From positions 23,675-87,674 of the forward strand of contig JADNYV010000157.1 in the NCBI GenBank assembly GCA_015501055.1: a DNA stretch of 64,000 bases, given 5' to 3'. Each line of letters opens with the position of its first letter. Position 1 is the stretch's first letter. Shown here one piece after another: positions 1 through 13,009 of the stretch. This DNA comes from Mucidula mucida (Eukaryota > Basidiomycota > Agaricomycetes > Agaricales > Physalacriaceae). Below the pieces are notes generated by a model. It searched no databases and had not been told where the DNA came from. It saw nothing but the letters and a program-made list of their open reading frames with translations. The position numbers were made by a program, and so were the translations under genes.

Positions 1-866
1 CATGGTACGTGTTCTCTCTGCTCGTCCTGACCCCTTTGCTCAAGACTTGCTTCCTCCAGGGATGCACGAGTGCTATCGTATTTACCTGTGAGTGGCCTGC
101 TCGGAAAAAGCCAACGCGACTGGACGCTGACGGTGTGAACAGGCATAGGTGCAAGGTGAGCGCTCTTGGACCGACTTGCGCAAGTCAAAGCAGCGCTAAC
201 GGTGTTCTTTTAGCTACGGAACCGCAAAGTCTGGCGTTGGCATTTCCGCCATGTCGGTGCTGCGTCCCGACCTCATGATGAAGTGTGTCGTTCCCGTCAT
301 CATGGCTGGTATCATTGCTGTGAGTTTGAGCTGCTCCTCCTATATCCGCCCTGCCCAAACCGCTTTTTAGATTTACGGTCTCGTCGTTTCGGTTCTCATT
401 GCGAATGACCGTGCGTTCTCCCTACATTTTGCTTGGATCCAACTCAATAATACCTTCTGCAGTTGCCGCGTCTATGCCCCTGGCCAAAGGTTTCGTTCAG
501 CTCGGTGCTGGTCTGTCCGTTGGTCTTGCTGGTCTCGCCGCAGGCTTTGCTATTGGCATTGTCGGTGATGCCGGTGTCCGCGGAACTGCACAACAGCCAA
601 GGCTCTTTGTGGGCATGGTACGTCCATCTCCATTGATGCATCTCTTCGAATACTCAATCATGTATAGATTCTCATTCTCATTTTCGCCGAAGTCTTGGGT
701 CTTTACGGTGGGTCATCAACTTTAAACTCTTCACGAATATGTCTCACTTTTTGCAGGTCTCATCGTTGCTCTCATCATGAACACCAGCGCGCAGAGCATG
801 TTGGGCGTACGTTTCTAATTGTCAATTCCTAGCCTACGTATATGCTTACACGTCTTACAGTGCTAA
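1..866 (+). CDS. VMA3: V-type ATPase 16-kDa proteolipid subunit c (5' end outside the window)
   Basis: Membrane-rotor subunit of the vacuolar H+-ATPase, which carries protons across the vacuolar membrane. Joined exons I read are 1-4, 60-87, 143-155, 214-319, 371-410, 463-617, 668-707 and 757-806, with a last exon probably supplying Cys-stop at 861-866; without that last splice the frame stops at 816-818. The translation shows the family pattern: GCTSAIVFT, then [13 protein letters not shown] and [10 protein letters not shown], a glycine-rich second half ([18 protein letters not shown]), and FAEVLGLYG, which holds the proton-binding Glu of helix 4. The window begins at the ATG-like end of an exon corresponding to FGAM of the family, so roughly 15 residues are missing upstream. 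One internal exon is only 13 nt. The 3' end is the uncertain part; the identity is very secure. Confidence 0.92.
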
Positions 867-1924
867 TTGCAAGCGGACTAGTTCATTTACGTGGTCGCGC
901 CTTCCAATGAGCTCAACTTTGGATGGAGCAACCAGAAACCGGAGACGCGTGCGCACGGACTGCAAACCATACTTGACCTAATAATTCTCCTGTGCTGTGA
1001 TTTCCCATACCCAGCCGTAGTACTTATAAATGATTACGGATTCATCTCTACCAGAAGTGTCATTCATCCATGAGGATGTGCACCGAGACACGCTTGGGTG
1101 AGTACGCGTCAAGAAGTACAACAACATGTCCGGCTTTGCCGACTGACTATCCGATTCCTACGCGTCGTTTGGGGCGAATGTCGTCGGAGTGGTATGGTGG
1201 ACGGCAGTCATTACTTGCACATCGTTTTGACCATGGTGGTAGCTTCTGTCGCGCGTCAAGATCAATACAGGTATCCTGCGTAATCACTCCATCAAGTTCG
1301 TCAAGTGTCCGAAATACTTGAACGAGTGCATATAAGTAATAACAGCGTACAACACATAATATACAGCAATCCTAGAGTACAGACCCTCCTGCATCATGAT
1401 CCAAAGCACAGATAGTAATGTCCAATCCCTCTTCCCGCATCTTATGCAAAGCACTGATACAAGCATGAGGAAATCGCGCCACCGCCCATTGGAACCGCAT
1501 AGTCCTCTTCCGATCGGACGCCTCCGGCACGAGGTCTCTCTACCTGGTCAACAAGAGGTTTTTAGCATACGCACGGTGCCGCTTATTCCAGGACCTATTC
1601 ATCAACATCTGCCCCGAAGTATACATAATATGGTGCTTAAACACATTGCACGCTGCATCAGATGAGTAGCGGGCGAGTTCGACCAGTTGCACAGAGGACG
1701 AAGCTCGACATGATACAATTATACAGCTCGTAATATTCTCCGAGACACTATTTGCCTACTATATGTGTATGAGCGCGCGACAAACTGACACGTTCAGTGA
1801 GTAACAGACTCGGAGACGGACTGCGCCACACTCCGGAGTCCGAATGGATTTTACGTCCTCGTCGAGATAACAGACCAGAAAAAAAAAGTTACAGATACAC
1901 AAACATCGACTATAATACATATCT
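867..1924. other. Intergenic region between VMA3 and BRR2 3' ends
   Basis: About 1 kb lies between two convergent genes. It should hold both 3' untranslated regions. The short open frames here (60-93 codons on both strands) have no recognisable domain and no sensible splice pattern, so I treat them as chance. I see no RNA gene or repeat. Confidence 0.6.
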
Positions 1925-4900
1925 CTACTCCTCCATAGCATCACTATCATCATCACTATCAGAGTCCTCGCCCTCCGCAACATCAACCTCCTCCAACCCA
2001 ATATCATGATCAGCACCAACATAAGAATCACAGATAACATAGAGCTTCAAACTGTGTTTGCCCTTTGGCAAAGTGAACTCCAGCTTCACCGCAAGACTAC
2101 GGTTCACCGTCACCCGTTTGATCACCAACAGCTGTCTCGTAGATGGCTCGCCCACAACCAGCCACCAGTTCGCCATCTTTTTCGCAGGGTAGTACGGCGC
2201 GACGACATTTTGATCTCCCTCTTCGTCGTCCTCGTCGACATCGCGTGAGAGCGAGACTTGGAGAATAATAGGCGCGCCAGCCGTGTACTCGTCTTTGACG
2301 AGCTCGTGGCTGACATCGAGCGTTGGATATGAGTTGACAAAGGCGGCAACGTCTTGCCTATATAAATCGTCAGCGCATACTCCACAAAGGGACCGTAGCA
2401 CGTACATTTGCGCCGTAGACATCTGCAATAATTCCGTTCGCTTGTCGTCCTCCATCTCCATAACATCGTACACCGACTCGATCCCCGCCGCAGTGCAACG
2501 CTTAATGACCTAAACACAAAATCAGAGTCAGATCCCTCGACAACAGAACTATGCGCTTACTTCAGGCTCGAAATGAGGAACCTGTCGCAACGGAGAATCC
2601 CTATCCCAAACCGCCTGGACACACATCTGCGCCAAATCCATAGCCCCCAGCGCGCTCAGCCATGCATTCGAACTCATCACATCCACACATGCCGACAGGA
2701 GATTCAGGACCTTCTCAAGTATTAGCTTCTGGTCAGCAACAAGATCCGCTGGCAATTGAATCCGACTGAAGTGAGCTTGTAACAGCAAGAACGTCTTGAA
2801 GTGTGGTGCCTCAAAGTTGACCTGGTCAATCTTAACAGGTAGTCTGTCGTATAGGCGACGAAGGATGACATCCTCGTGGCGACGAATGGGGACAACCTCG
2901 AATTCCGCCGAGGAGGAGACAACTTCGAGGAGGCCTTTTAGTTTGGTTCGTTCCTTCAACGACAGCGTGTAGACCTCGACGGTGACGTCTAATACAATAC
3001 AAAGATCAGCGTTTGTTGAGGATCTGCAGGAGAGGACGACATACATGAGATGTTGTAGTAGGCTGCAATCATACCCAAGTTGAGCGCAGATATATCCATG
3101 TCATCCTCTGGGGAAGGACAGTCTTAGCTAATCACGAGCATCACACAGTGAAAAGAAACGCACCGATGCTGATACACTTTGAGTTGACAAGATCCGTCAA
3201 AGTATTCTCGACCAATTCGGACAAGTGGTCAGACAGGTGCTGATGGCTAACGTTGTGCAGGTTGTAGTAATTCGGGTTTTGCGTCATTCGGCGGTAAAAG
3301 TACGTCCACGTCAGGATATCCTATGAATGGGAGTCAATAACACAGAATACTTCAAAGCATCAGAACTCACCATAGCGTCCTGCTTGTTTTCAATCGTCTT
3401 CACAGCTATCTCCGCCAAGAAATAATCGTGCAACAAATGCGTCGGGAGATGGCTCTCGATGGGTAACCCTTCCGCCAAAAACTTCTTGTAGAAATCTTTC
3501 CTCGTCTGCTGGCACATGAGAACGCACCGACTACGCTCGTCTTCCTTCGGGCGACACGCCCGACCCATCATCTGTAGCACATCCATGACCGGATAATCGA
3601 CATAGCGATGGTCTTTACCCTCGTAGTATTGCACACCCATAATGACCACCATATAGCTGGCAACCGGCAACGACCAAGCAGTGTCCTTTGACGCAATCAA
3701 GACCTGCACAGCACCGCTCTCGAACAGACGCTGCACAATGCGTTTATCCTGACGATCCATAGCCTCGTGGAAATAGGCGATGCCCTTGCTCAGCGTCTCC
3801 TTCAAGCCCTCGTCACGGAGGTGGTCAAGATGCGGCTGAATATCGGCAAGCTCAACATTGAGGAAGCGGTCGGGTTTGTCGTCTGCCGTGCAGTGTATCA
3901 TGAGATCGTCAGCGGTGAGGCGGCATTGTTTCCGAGAGGGGACAAATATAATGACCGGCTTCGTAGGGGCATGCTCGACGATGGCAAGATAGGCGGGTTT
4001 CGACATTGCAATCATGAGCGAGGGGAAGTGGGGTATCGTGAAGGACTGAAGGTGAATATCCATGTCGAGCGGGCGCGCGCTACAAGGGAGAATGAATGAC
4101 CTGTTTTGAAGAAGCTAGAAATAACGTACCTAGGAGAGAAGTTGAAAATGGTATGCGACGGGGCACCCATCCATTCCCCAAGGTCCTTCGCGTTCGCCAA
4201 CGACACACCACATGCGACTATCCGCGTCTTGACCTCAGTCTGCGCAGAAACATACCTCGTCCGTGAGATAACGACCTCATAAGTCGGCCCTACCTCGCCC
4301 CCAACCAGCTGCACCTCATCTGCGATTATTAGTCCGATGTTTTGCACGTTCTTGCGTTGGCGCCATCGACGAGATAAAACGTCCCACTGAATATATCATT
4401 AGCATTGTGTCAGAAGACGCTGTCAAAGGGGGACTTACCTGCGACGGTGTGCAGACAATAAGGTCGCCTTTCTCCAGTAACCGAAGATCCGCACTAGTCT
4501 CTCCAGTAAGGCTGACGATCTCCTTCCCACCCTGAAGCCCGGAAAACTTCTGTCGCCACTCTTCCACTCGCATATCGACCATCTCCTGATATGGCTCTAT
4601 ACATACGGCTCTCGGGGGACTGGACTTTTTCCACAAATGAAGAAGTGCAAACTCCGCGCAGATTGTTTTGCCACTACCTGTCGGAGCGCCTACGAAAACG
4701 TTCTCGTCCGAGTTGTACAAGGCTTGGAAGACCTGCGTTTGAATCTTGTTGAATGTGGTGATAGTAGAGCTATAGATCTTCTCGAACTCCTTGTTCTTCA
4801 GTTCGGAGATAGGTAGAGGTTGGAGATCGAGAAGACTGGTTGGGTTGGGGAATTTCTCGGGAAGTATGAGGTGTTTAAACGAGATCGGGAGACGAGTCTC

Positions 4901-7900
4901 CGAATGTAACCAGCGGTCGGAGATGATGGAGATGTAGTAGTTGGGCGGAACTGGATCGAACATAGGCACGGTGATGGTGACGTTGTGCTCGTCCTCGCAG
5001 TACCGCTGGCGAAGCACAAACGTATCATGGAAGAGTATGACCTCGCCATCAACGTCTTCGACCAAGATCAGGAAGGATTCGGCGCCCCCGTGAACCTTTT
5101 CATCCCACTGGAAATCGGGGATAATGGAAAGGTCGATGCGTAATAAAGAGCGAGTGATAGGTTGAACCTGGGCCGACAACCTAAATAACTCAATGAGCAA
5201 AATATGAGGCATACGCAAGGCAATTACGCACTGTAACTTTGGGAAGTTGTGAACAAGGCGATGTACCAATCGCCCAGCATTCGCCATGCCAATAAGCTCT
5301 CCGATTTCAGGTGGACTCTATTCATAAAATGAGATAGATAACATTTGAATAATTCGCCCGTGACTTACCAGGTCAAAGTACCGATACCATGGCTGTAAAA
5401 GGACGTCAGAAGGACAGTGACAAATAGGAAGAAACGTGCAACTTACGAACTGCTTGCCTTCTGCTTTACGAATGACATCGGCTGGTACACCCTTAAACTG
5501 TCGAAGAGGCGTCATAGAACCCCACCTATAACAATATTAATACATGACTACAAATAAATTGAGGGATTCACATTCGCTTTTCAACCATCTTGCAGAGGTC
5601 GAGAGCAGCCTTTGCCGGGACTGCCCAGCCGCGCTTCAGGCATATTTCAAACATAGCACGAAGAATACGTCCAGCGGATTGTTGGACGAACACCATGTCC
5701 GCAACAAGGACGAAACCTGTAGTAGGAATTGAGTGGCGTAAAGTCAAATGTAAAAGAAAACTCTCACCATCGAGTTTCAGCTGAGAAATGAAGGCTTGCA
5801 AGAGGACATTGATCTTCGCCGCAGGTTCCTCAACACTCTCCTTGACCGGGATGGGAACGCGCTCGAGTAACTTCGCAAGCTCCAACTTCTCTTCTTGACG
5901 AACCTATAGAACACATCAGGACACTGATTTTAAAGACAGCTTCGAATGAACCTACGGGCAAAAGCTTGAACTCATTTGAAAGCGCAAAGACACGGAACAG
6001 CTCGAGCGTCGACATGGTCGGGCGCAGGTGCTGGTTGTACACCATCATCGAATTATAAGTCACATAGTAGTGCGATGCGATTCGCCCCAGCTCAGTGCTG
6101 ACGAAGCGTCCCGATGACCGTTCGTACTTGAGGAGCTGACACTTCTCCAGTAGTACTGCGGCGGAATGAATGATGTCGGCGCGCTTCTGAATAAGACCTT
6201 CGTCTTCTTCGTAGTCGATGCTGACGCCATAGAGACCGGGAGTTTTGAGCATTCGGACATACCTGCAAAAGTAATTGATCAGTCGGCTTTCTATCATTGT
6301 AGAAAATAAGAGCGAAGAACTCACAGATAAGTGTAACCTAACCACTGAACCGCCTCGTCGCGGTTCCGTATCGTTCCCAGAACAATCTCTGCATTCAGAT
6401 TGTCTGCCAATTTCGACACAAACTGGGACTCGATCGGAAGCTGCTGGTTAAGCAGACTCAGATAGTACTGCAGCTCGGAGTGATTGGTGATGATGATACC
6501 TTCGCCATACGTATCGTACTGCGGACGCCCAGCACGACCTAGCATTTGAAGAACATCCTGCGATGACAGCTCGACCCAACGACCCTTCTCGGGGTTGTAG
6601 ATCTGCGTTCCCTTGATAATAACCGTATGCGCAGGTAGGTTGACACCCCATGCAAGAGTAGCCGTACAGACGAGGACTTGCAGGGATCCATCTGCGAACA
6701 GCTCTTCCACCAAGTTCCGGTCCTCCCTCGTCATACCTGCATGATGGATACCGAAACCAAACGGCATGAGGTCCCGCAGGTTGCCGTCTTTGACATTGGC
6801 AGCCTCCGTTTGGAGAATCTCGCGAGTCGCACCATCGGCCTTGACGAACTGTGTAATAGTCTCCTTCTCCACGGCCATATCACGTAAGAATTTGGCCGTT
6901 TTCGCCGTCTCTTTACGCGAATGGACAAACACGAGCGTCTGATTCTTGCCAGCCTGGTCTAAGACCTTCTCGTAGCAGACTTCGTTGGTAACCTGATACC
7001 GCTTGATGGCTTTCTTTTCGGTTACACCAATGAATTGCTGCTGGAGGCCGCAAGGTCGATATGAAGCGTCGAAGTAGAAAAGGCCCTTCGATTCGTCGAC
7101 GCGGAGGAAGGTGGCGACGTCTTGGTAGTTGGGAAGAGTGGCGGAAAGTCCGACGAGACGAACATATTCATTTGTCTGTTCCATTCGACGGATAGTACGA
7201 GCGACGATGCTCTCCAGTACCGGGCCACGGTCATCGTGCAGCAGATGGATTTCATCGATGATTATGAGCCGAACGAGGTTGAAGTAACTGGTGTCTGTAC
7301 TCTTTCTCGTCACGACGTCGTACTTCTCCGGGGTCGTGACGATAATCTGGGTCTCCGCAATTTGTTGTTTCGTCATTTGCGAGTCTCCAGTTAACTCGCC
7401 GACTTTCATGCCAAACGGCTCCAAACGTTTTGAGAAATTGCCGACCATTTCCTGCACTAGAGCCTTCATGGGAGCGATGTAGATGATTTTGAAGGAGTCG
7501 AAATCAAACGTGCCAGTGACCTCGTCGCGGTGGTGGCTCATTTCGTTGAGGATGGTAAGGAGCGCAACATTGGTCTATATTATACGTTTAGTTAAGCGGA
7601 AGGAAAGTAGGCACATAAACAAACCTTTCCGGCTCCGGTGGGGGCACAAAGAAGTAGAGGCTCGTCTGTGCCAAAGGCGACGGGGTAGAGCTTACTCTGG
7701 ACGCGATTTAACGTCTTGACGGAGAAGGCGCGACGAGACCACTCTGGTAAGTCGGAAATAGGAACAATCTCGCCAGCAACGACGGGCTTCTGTTTCGGGG
7801 CAGGAACGTGAATTTCTTCGTAGCCTTTTTTGGCGCGCTTGAACGAACCATCGGGGAGTTTGCACTTTTTGTTCGACATCAAATGGCCACCTTGGCTGAA

Positions 7901-9187
7901 CGCCATTGCCTCCAAGTCTACCGTTTTCTTCGGCTGCACCGTTGTACCAGGCGCAACTGTGGCGGTCTTCGGTACCTGCGGCTTGGGCTCATCAACGTCC
8001 ATGGCGTCAGACGACTTTGTCTTCGTTTGACGGTCACCGCCTAACTCGCGCAATATCCAGCCAACACCTTTCTCTCGCATAGCGACTTCGACATTGACGC
8101 GCTCATCCGCATCACTGCGAACAAGTTTGGTGCACCATACGATGACATCGCGGTTTTTGAGAAATTTGGTGGTGATATGGAAACTCTGGTAGTCAAAGAG
8201 CTCCATTAGCTGGTTCTCGCAGTCGCGAAGGCTGGACTCGGAGCCGAGAATGGAGAGAACGGAGGCAGCTTTGTCGGTGGAGGTGACGGCATCTGGGTAG
8301 ATTTCGGAAATCTGGCGCTGTACCCAAAAGCCGTCGATGGCATGAGGCGAGACAATATCCTTGTCGGCTTTTGCATGTGTTGTGGACGAGTCGCCACCAA
8401 TAACGAGAGATTCGTCACCGTCATCTTCACCTGCAGGCGCGCCGTCGTCGGCATTTTCCTCTTCTTCATCATCATCGTCGTCCTCCCGGATCTCAAACCC
8501 TTCTTCCTCGTCCTCTTCCTGCTCCTCCTCGTCAAACACGACCGCAACACCAACATCATCGTCAATCTCAGCGTCTTTTCGTTCCATGTCTGGGTCGGCC
8601 ATCGTCTCGTCCTCCGCGCCGTAATCCGTGATCTTTTTCGACATGCTGACAAGCTGCGAGAACTGCTCGCCATTAACAGGTCCCACGATCTCCTCAAGCT
8701 CCTTTTTCTTGTCGAAGTCCTTCATTCCGTCGTTCTTCAGCACCTCTAGCACCATATCCGCCGCACTCCGTACAATATCCTGCGCCTGGTCACCGAGAAC
8801 GGTGTGGACAGTAGACAGAATAAGCTGGTACGCCTCACGCGTCTCTGCTGTCCGCGGGCGATATGTCAGGCCCTCGACGTCCTGGGTCGCCTCGAGAATA
8901 TCCGAATACCCAAAGCCGCCAGTCTCTGCCTTGCGCTTGGGCGCGGCCTTTTCAGCGGGATCCTGTCGGTCTGCAGCCCTTTTCTTCTTCTTCTGCACGT
9001 CCTTGGGAGCCTCCCGAACGACGCGAGAGCCCATTTCGCGTGGGTCGATGCGACCTGCCAGTGAAGTCGGCGCACCATCGGGTTCCTTGTCTCTGCGAGG
9101 CAATACAGAGCGGTCGGCAGTCAACACCAAGGAAGAGATGTTGCCATAGTTGTATTGGGAAAGATCCCGTTTGCCGGCTCCGGACAT
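1925..9187 (-). CDS. BRR2: Pre-mRNA-splicing helicase BRR2 (U5 snRNP 200-kDa helicase)
   Basis: Ski2-like RNA helicase of the U5 snRNP that unwinds U4/U6 during spliceosome activation. The ATG at 9185-9187 opens a long first exon beginning [16 protein letters not shown]; the stop is at 1925-1927. The N-terminal ~450 residues are charged and include an acidic stretch encoded near 8.45-8.6 kb. The first helicase cassette has APTGAGK (an intron falls directly after the Lys), [20 protein letters not shown] and QMLGRAGRP. The second cassette has APTGSGKT and DEVQ, but GVS stands where SAT is expected and MMGRACRP stands for motif VI, matching the known degenerate, regulatory C-terminal cassette. 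Sec63-type domains follow both cassettes, and the tail ends in an acidic run. Roughly 2,150 residues from more than a dozen exons, the usual family size. No frame breaks were found. Confidence 0.96.
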
Positions 9188-10728
9188 TTCGTATGCGTGG
9201 TGGTCGACGTCGCCGACGTTGAAGGCGGAAAGAAAGGCGCGGTCCCGTCAAAAGTTGACATAATCGACCTACATACCTGTTCTGGACCGATCGTTTGGTT
9301 CTGACTCTGCTACCAACTCGCAATTATCATACTTAGTCGGGCTCGCCGCTGCTCTTGTCGTCGCACGACTGTTGCGCCGGCATGGCCATCGTCCTCAAAT
9401 ACACGACCTCGGCTTAATTACGGCTTTCTCATGAACGGTGACCGCCACTACATGCCTATCACAAACGAGTCGCCAACGAGTGCTAGAACTTGATCATCTT
9501 ATACGACGCGTCGTACAGCAAATTGACTAGTTAGTGTACGCATCGCACTGAAACGGGAACCTTTACTGCCCTCATCAACTCTTACCTCTTCCACTACGCG
9601 TGTACTCATGCTGGAGCCACGGGTCCTCAAGTATTACAAAGGCTACGTTGACGGTACCTTTCTTCTTCTGCACCTCCTTGCCTCGTTGAACCACTGTGTA
9701 CGAAATCTCAACGAAGCGAATCAACTCCAAGGCTTGGGCTTGCTATTAACGTTGTCGAAGATTGCCCGATGAAAGGACTCAGACGCTGGCGGACCTCGAT
9801 GTTATCATTGTGTATTTTGCTGACTCTCATTAGTTCCGTAGTATCGCTTAGGCCTAGTACAACAGCACCAAGTCACAGATACAAGGAACATGCTGTCAGT
9901 AAGAAGAAATGCAAACAGAAAGCGAAACAGACAAGTATCGACCACCTGGTAGGTTCCTTCCGCCTGACAATACTGACTGACGGTATATATCTCTCCATAG
10001 GCGGGTTCGACCATCATCGATGTATCAGCCTGTCGTTGCTCTCCAGTCGGCTAAGGGAAAATCGACTATCGTTATTTGGGTCGATGTCTGTGAGTGGGTT
10101 TGTACTGCCAACCGCTGAAGAATAGCTCAACCCATAAATCAGTGGCGAATCTTTGGTATTCTAATGTTTACTAGACGGAAACAGCAAACATGCACCTATC
10201 TCGAAGACATTCGAGGTGGCACTGGCGGCTGCAGGATTAACCAACCTGCCGCGCATATCTTTTCACCTGAAGAAGTTTTTCAACAATTCAATGGATATTG
10301 AAGAAGGCATTCCCTCGGTCCAACGTTCTTCTGGCAAAGTCCATGAGACAAAACCATACGCTGGATGTATGCCCCCCGCCCATTGTATGTCTGACTATTG
10401 AGAAGCGAAAACCAATGATGGTTCAAGACAACATGTGGTCGATATGTTGGTGCAAATCGCACCTCATGAAGAGCAGGGCTTGCGCATTAGGTTGAAACCC
10501 TTTCGGTAGGGATCGGGGTAGGGGGAATTTGTTGCTGCAGTTGATGCATTCCAAATGATACACGTGCAGCTCAGAAGTAATTTTGCATGAGTTCTGAGTT
10601 CTCCTCACACACCCTCTCGTTAGCTTTTCGTATCGAAAAAAACTAGGTGATGACAATGTATGAATCTGAGTTCATGTTGTGGCTGTGCTAGCCAACCCGA
10701 CTCCGTCCTAAACCTTCCATTAACGGCC
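9188..10728. other. Intergenic region with unassigned coding-like fragments
   Basis: This 1.5-kb stretch separates BRR2 from the ATP20 gene. Three plus-strand fragments look more protein-like than chance: one near 9340-9430 (hydrophobic, then RRHGHRPQIHDLG), one at 9608-9772 (MLEPRVLKYYKGYVDGTF...) and one at 9769-9950 (hydrophobic start, then lysine-rich). They lie in different frames and I could not join them with convincing introns. I do not recognise the product. It may be a frame-broken small gene or chance. Confidence 0.3.
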
Positions 10729-11460
10729 ATGTTCCGCACTGCAGCACGGGCGACCAGAGCCACCAAAGGAGCGCGCTTCTACTCGCAAAAGAGCACCCAT
10801 GAAAAGGCCGTTGAACAGGTCCGCAGTCGGTCACCGCCACCTATCTATCTGCGCTGACCGCAAAAAAACTTAGGCCAAGCAGCTGGGCGAAAAAGGCAAA
10901 GAATACGGCGGCAAGGCGCTTGAGGAGGGCAAAAAATGGGCAGAGAAGGGTGTTAAGATGGTTGGGCCAATGGGCGAGCGCGCGTCCGCATACGTAGGAC
11001 CAATGGCCGAGCGCGTGTCCACACTTGCGGGCCCAGTGGCAGAGCGTGTGTCGACACTTGCGGGCCCACTGGCTCAACGTGTGTCCGCACTGGCCGGTCC
11101 GCAATTTGCGACAGCGAGCGCTGTGGTGAAGCACGTCTATCGCGCTGAGCAGCTGAGCCCCAAGCCGCTATTGAACGCCGATATCTGGAAGAACGCGGCG
11201 CAGGAGATTGGTGAGTGACGAGATGACTATTAGATGCGGCCGGCTGATGTCTGGTAGTGGCGCTCTCGCGCTCGTCATGGACTGCGCTCAAGGCGCGGCA
11301 GGTCCCGTTCACGGCGCGCGCCGCTGTTATTGCCGTGGAGGCGTGGGGTATTTACAAGGTCTGTGCTCTCTGTATGTTTGCCCTGTCATCGCTATATGCC
11401 CATTTGTAGGTCGGCGAAATAATCGGGCGACGTAGCCTGGTTGGCTATAATCTGCATTAA
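10729..11460 (+). CDS. ATP20: Mitochondrial ATP synthase subunit g (Atp20 family)
   Basis: Subunit g sits in the membrane part of mitochondrial F1Fo-ATP synthase and supports enzyme dimerisation. Four exons read cleanly: 10729-10818, 10874-11210, 11258-11358 and 11410-11460, giving about 192 residues. The N terminus is basic and Ser/Ala-rich (MFRTAARATRATKGARFYSQ), as expected for a mitochondrial presequence. The C-terminal third has the family-like part ending IAVEAWGIYK, VGEIIGRRSLVGYNLH, with the glycine-containing membrane segment. In between is an 11-residue repeat (consensus AGPxAERVSTL) present four times, encoded at 10961-11092. Yeast Atp20 is 115 residues, so the repeat largely explains the extra length. 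Start chosen because it gives the presequence; an upstream in-frame alternative start codon is not an ATG. Confidence 0.85.
10961..11092 (+). repeat. 33-bp tandem repeat (4 copies) inside the subunit g gene
   Basis: Four consecutive 33-nt units each encode 11 residues of the form (V/A)GPxxERxSxx. Units 2 to 4 are closest to each other; unit 1 is the most divergent. The unit length keeps the reading frame, so copy number can change without breaking the protein. Confidence 0.85.
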
Positions 11461-13009
11461 GTGTACTGAAGAAGGCGGGGAGCAGGAAGCTGGACGTTCA
11501 GATTAGACTTTTGCTGCATGATAGACTGAATCCATGCGTGCGTACGCTCCTTTTTCAACCAGAAGGTTTTGGAAGGACTGTCTGAATGGACGCGGGTTCA
11601 GTATGTCTGTGTCGCGGCATCGCTTCGTATCTCTACCAGGTTTGGTGTTCGGATGTACTATCCTTGAATTACCCCTAGCGTGCGACGTCTTTTTGAGCTC
11701 AGAACTGCCGCGTCTTAGGTGTTCTGGTCTCTCATCGGCGTGTAATAATATGGAACACAACATTTGGTCGTTCTAATTCTTCCGTGCATTCTCCTTTAAT
11801 TGTCGTTCCGTCACTGGCGCTGTTGATTGCGTATTCTTTAAGCTTCTCAGTCTCGTGTCGGCCAGTATTGCTACGGGCAATTATGCATTTGGTAGAGAAG
11901 ATGCATCATTCTCTTTTCACAACTACCTTATATGGTCTCGGTCCTCGTACAAACATGGTTACACCATATGTATGTGTACTGTTCTGTATCTGCGAATACA
12001 GTAGCTGATTTGTTTAGTGCCATCTTTGAGGAGCGGCGTTTTTCCATCGAGTGTTTCCTGAGTGTTTCTGTCTCCAACTCACATGCGCAATCACGGTTCA
12101 TTGATTTGTGCTATTCCACGTTGAGTTGGCTCGTTGCTTTCCCCTCATCGACTTAAAGGCCACCGACGCATCTGCAACAGGAAGTCGTCCAATGCAAAAT
12201 ATTTTGTTTCATGCTTGCATGATGGCGCGTAGACATACGTGCATCATCTCTGCTCGGATGTAGCGGTTACAGGGTGCTCATATCCCCAGACTGGTATGAT
12301 TATTCGAAGGCAAGAAGATTCATGTCTGCGGTATATACTAGCACTCGATGTTAGTAGAGGGACACACGCTGATCTTGTTCTTCCCGCGTCTATCAGAGAA
12401 AAAGGTAGATCCCGATCCTTGAGACCAACCTTGTCCTTGTAGGCGATCCGAGCCCTTGTTTTACCAGCCCTATGCATTGTGGTCGCGCCTTGTACCGAAA
12501 GGAGCACTGTTCGGGGTCGTGAGTGGTCTGATGGAAGGGAAGCAGAGGAGAGTAGAAGGCAAGAGCCATTTTGGGACGGTGAAGGGAGGGGACGGATTTG
12601 GAAGGAGTCGCGTGTCGAGTAAGTGGACGTGAATATGGAGTAGTTTGCTGGGTTTTCCGTAGCATTTACGCGTCTTGGAATCAACTTGAGATGATAGTGA
12701 AGATGCTGTATGAAGAAAACAAGGCAGGAAGAGAACAAGAGAGGGCGACACAGTGAAGAGGCAGGGATTACGGAAGGGAGTATCCGGGGTCCGCGGGGGT
12801 CGCATGTTCATTTGGGCATCATTATAAGGGCTTGTACATGCGTCGTTTTTCTGACCAAACAGCCATTGTTCACCCCAAAGCGTCGACGCGCAAACAGCCA
12901 GCACCAAGAGCCCATTGTCCTCGTCTGTCTATTGAACAACACATTTGGATTCTCTCGGTATGTGATCGATCGATAGCTGCCGTTTATGTACTGACGATTT
13001 ACAGCTGTG
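11461..13009. other. Intergenic region upstream of the HMG-box gene
   Basis: No recognisable gene. Overlapping minus-strand open frames at 12244-12907 (up to 164 codons) have no domain and no consistent frame use. At the right end, 12958-13004 (gtatgtg...tttacag) looks like a 47-nt intron in the 5' untranslated region of the HMG-box gene. Confidence 0.5.
12958..13004 (+). other. Probable 5' UTR intron of the HMG-box gene
   Basis: A GTATGT donor and a TTTACAG acceptor lie 47 nt apart, with the acceptor five bases before the ATG at 13010. The length and signals match the coding introns of this window. No transcript evidence is available here. Confidence 0.5.

Noticed and set aside
8342..9222. 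Several long plus-strand frames (up to 173 codons)
   Set aside because: They mirror the acidic and basic low-complexity N terminus of BRR2 on the minus strand.
12244..12907. Overlapping minus-strand frames of 90-164 codons
   Set aside because: No domain, no consistent frame, no splice signals that extend them; probably chance in the HMG-gene upstream region.
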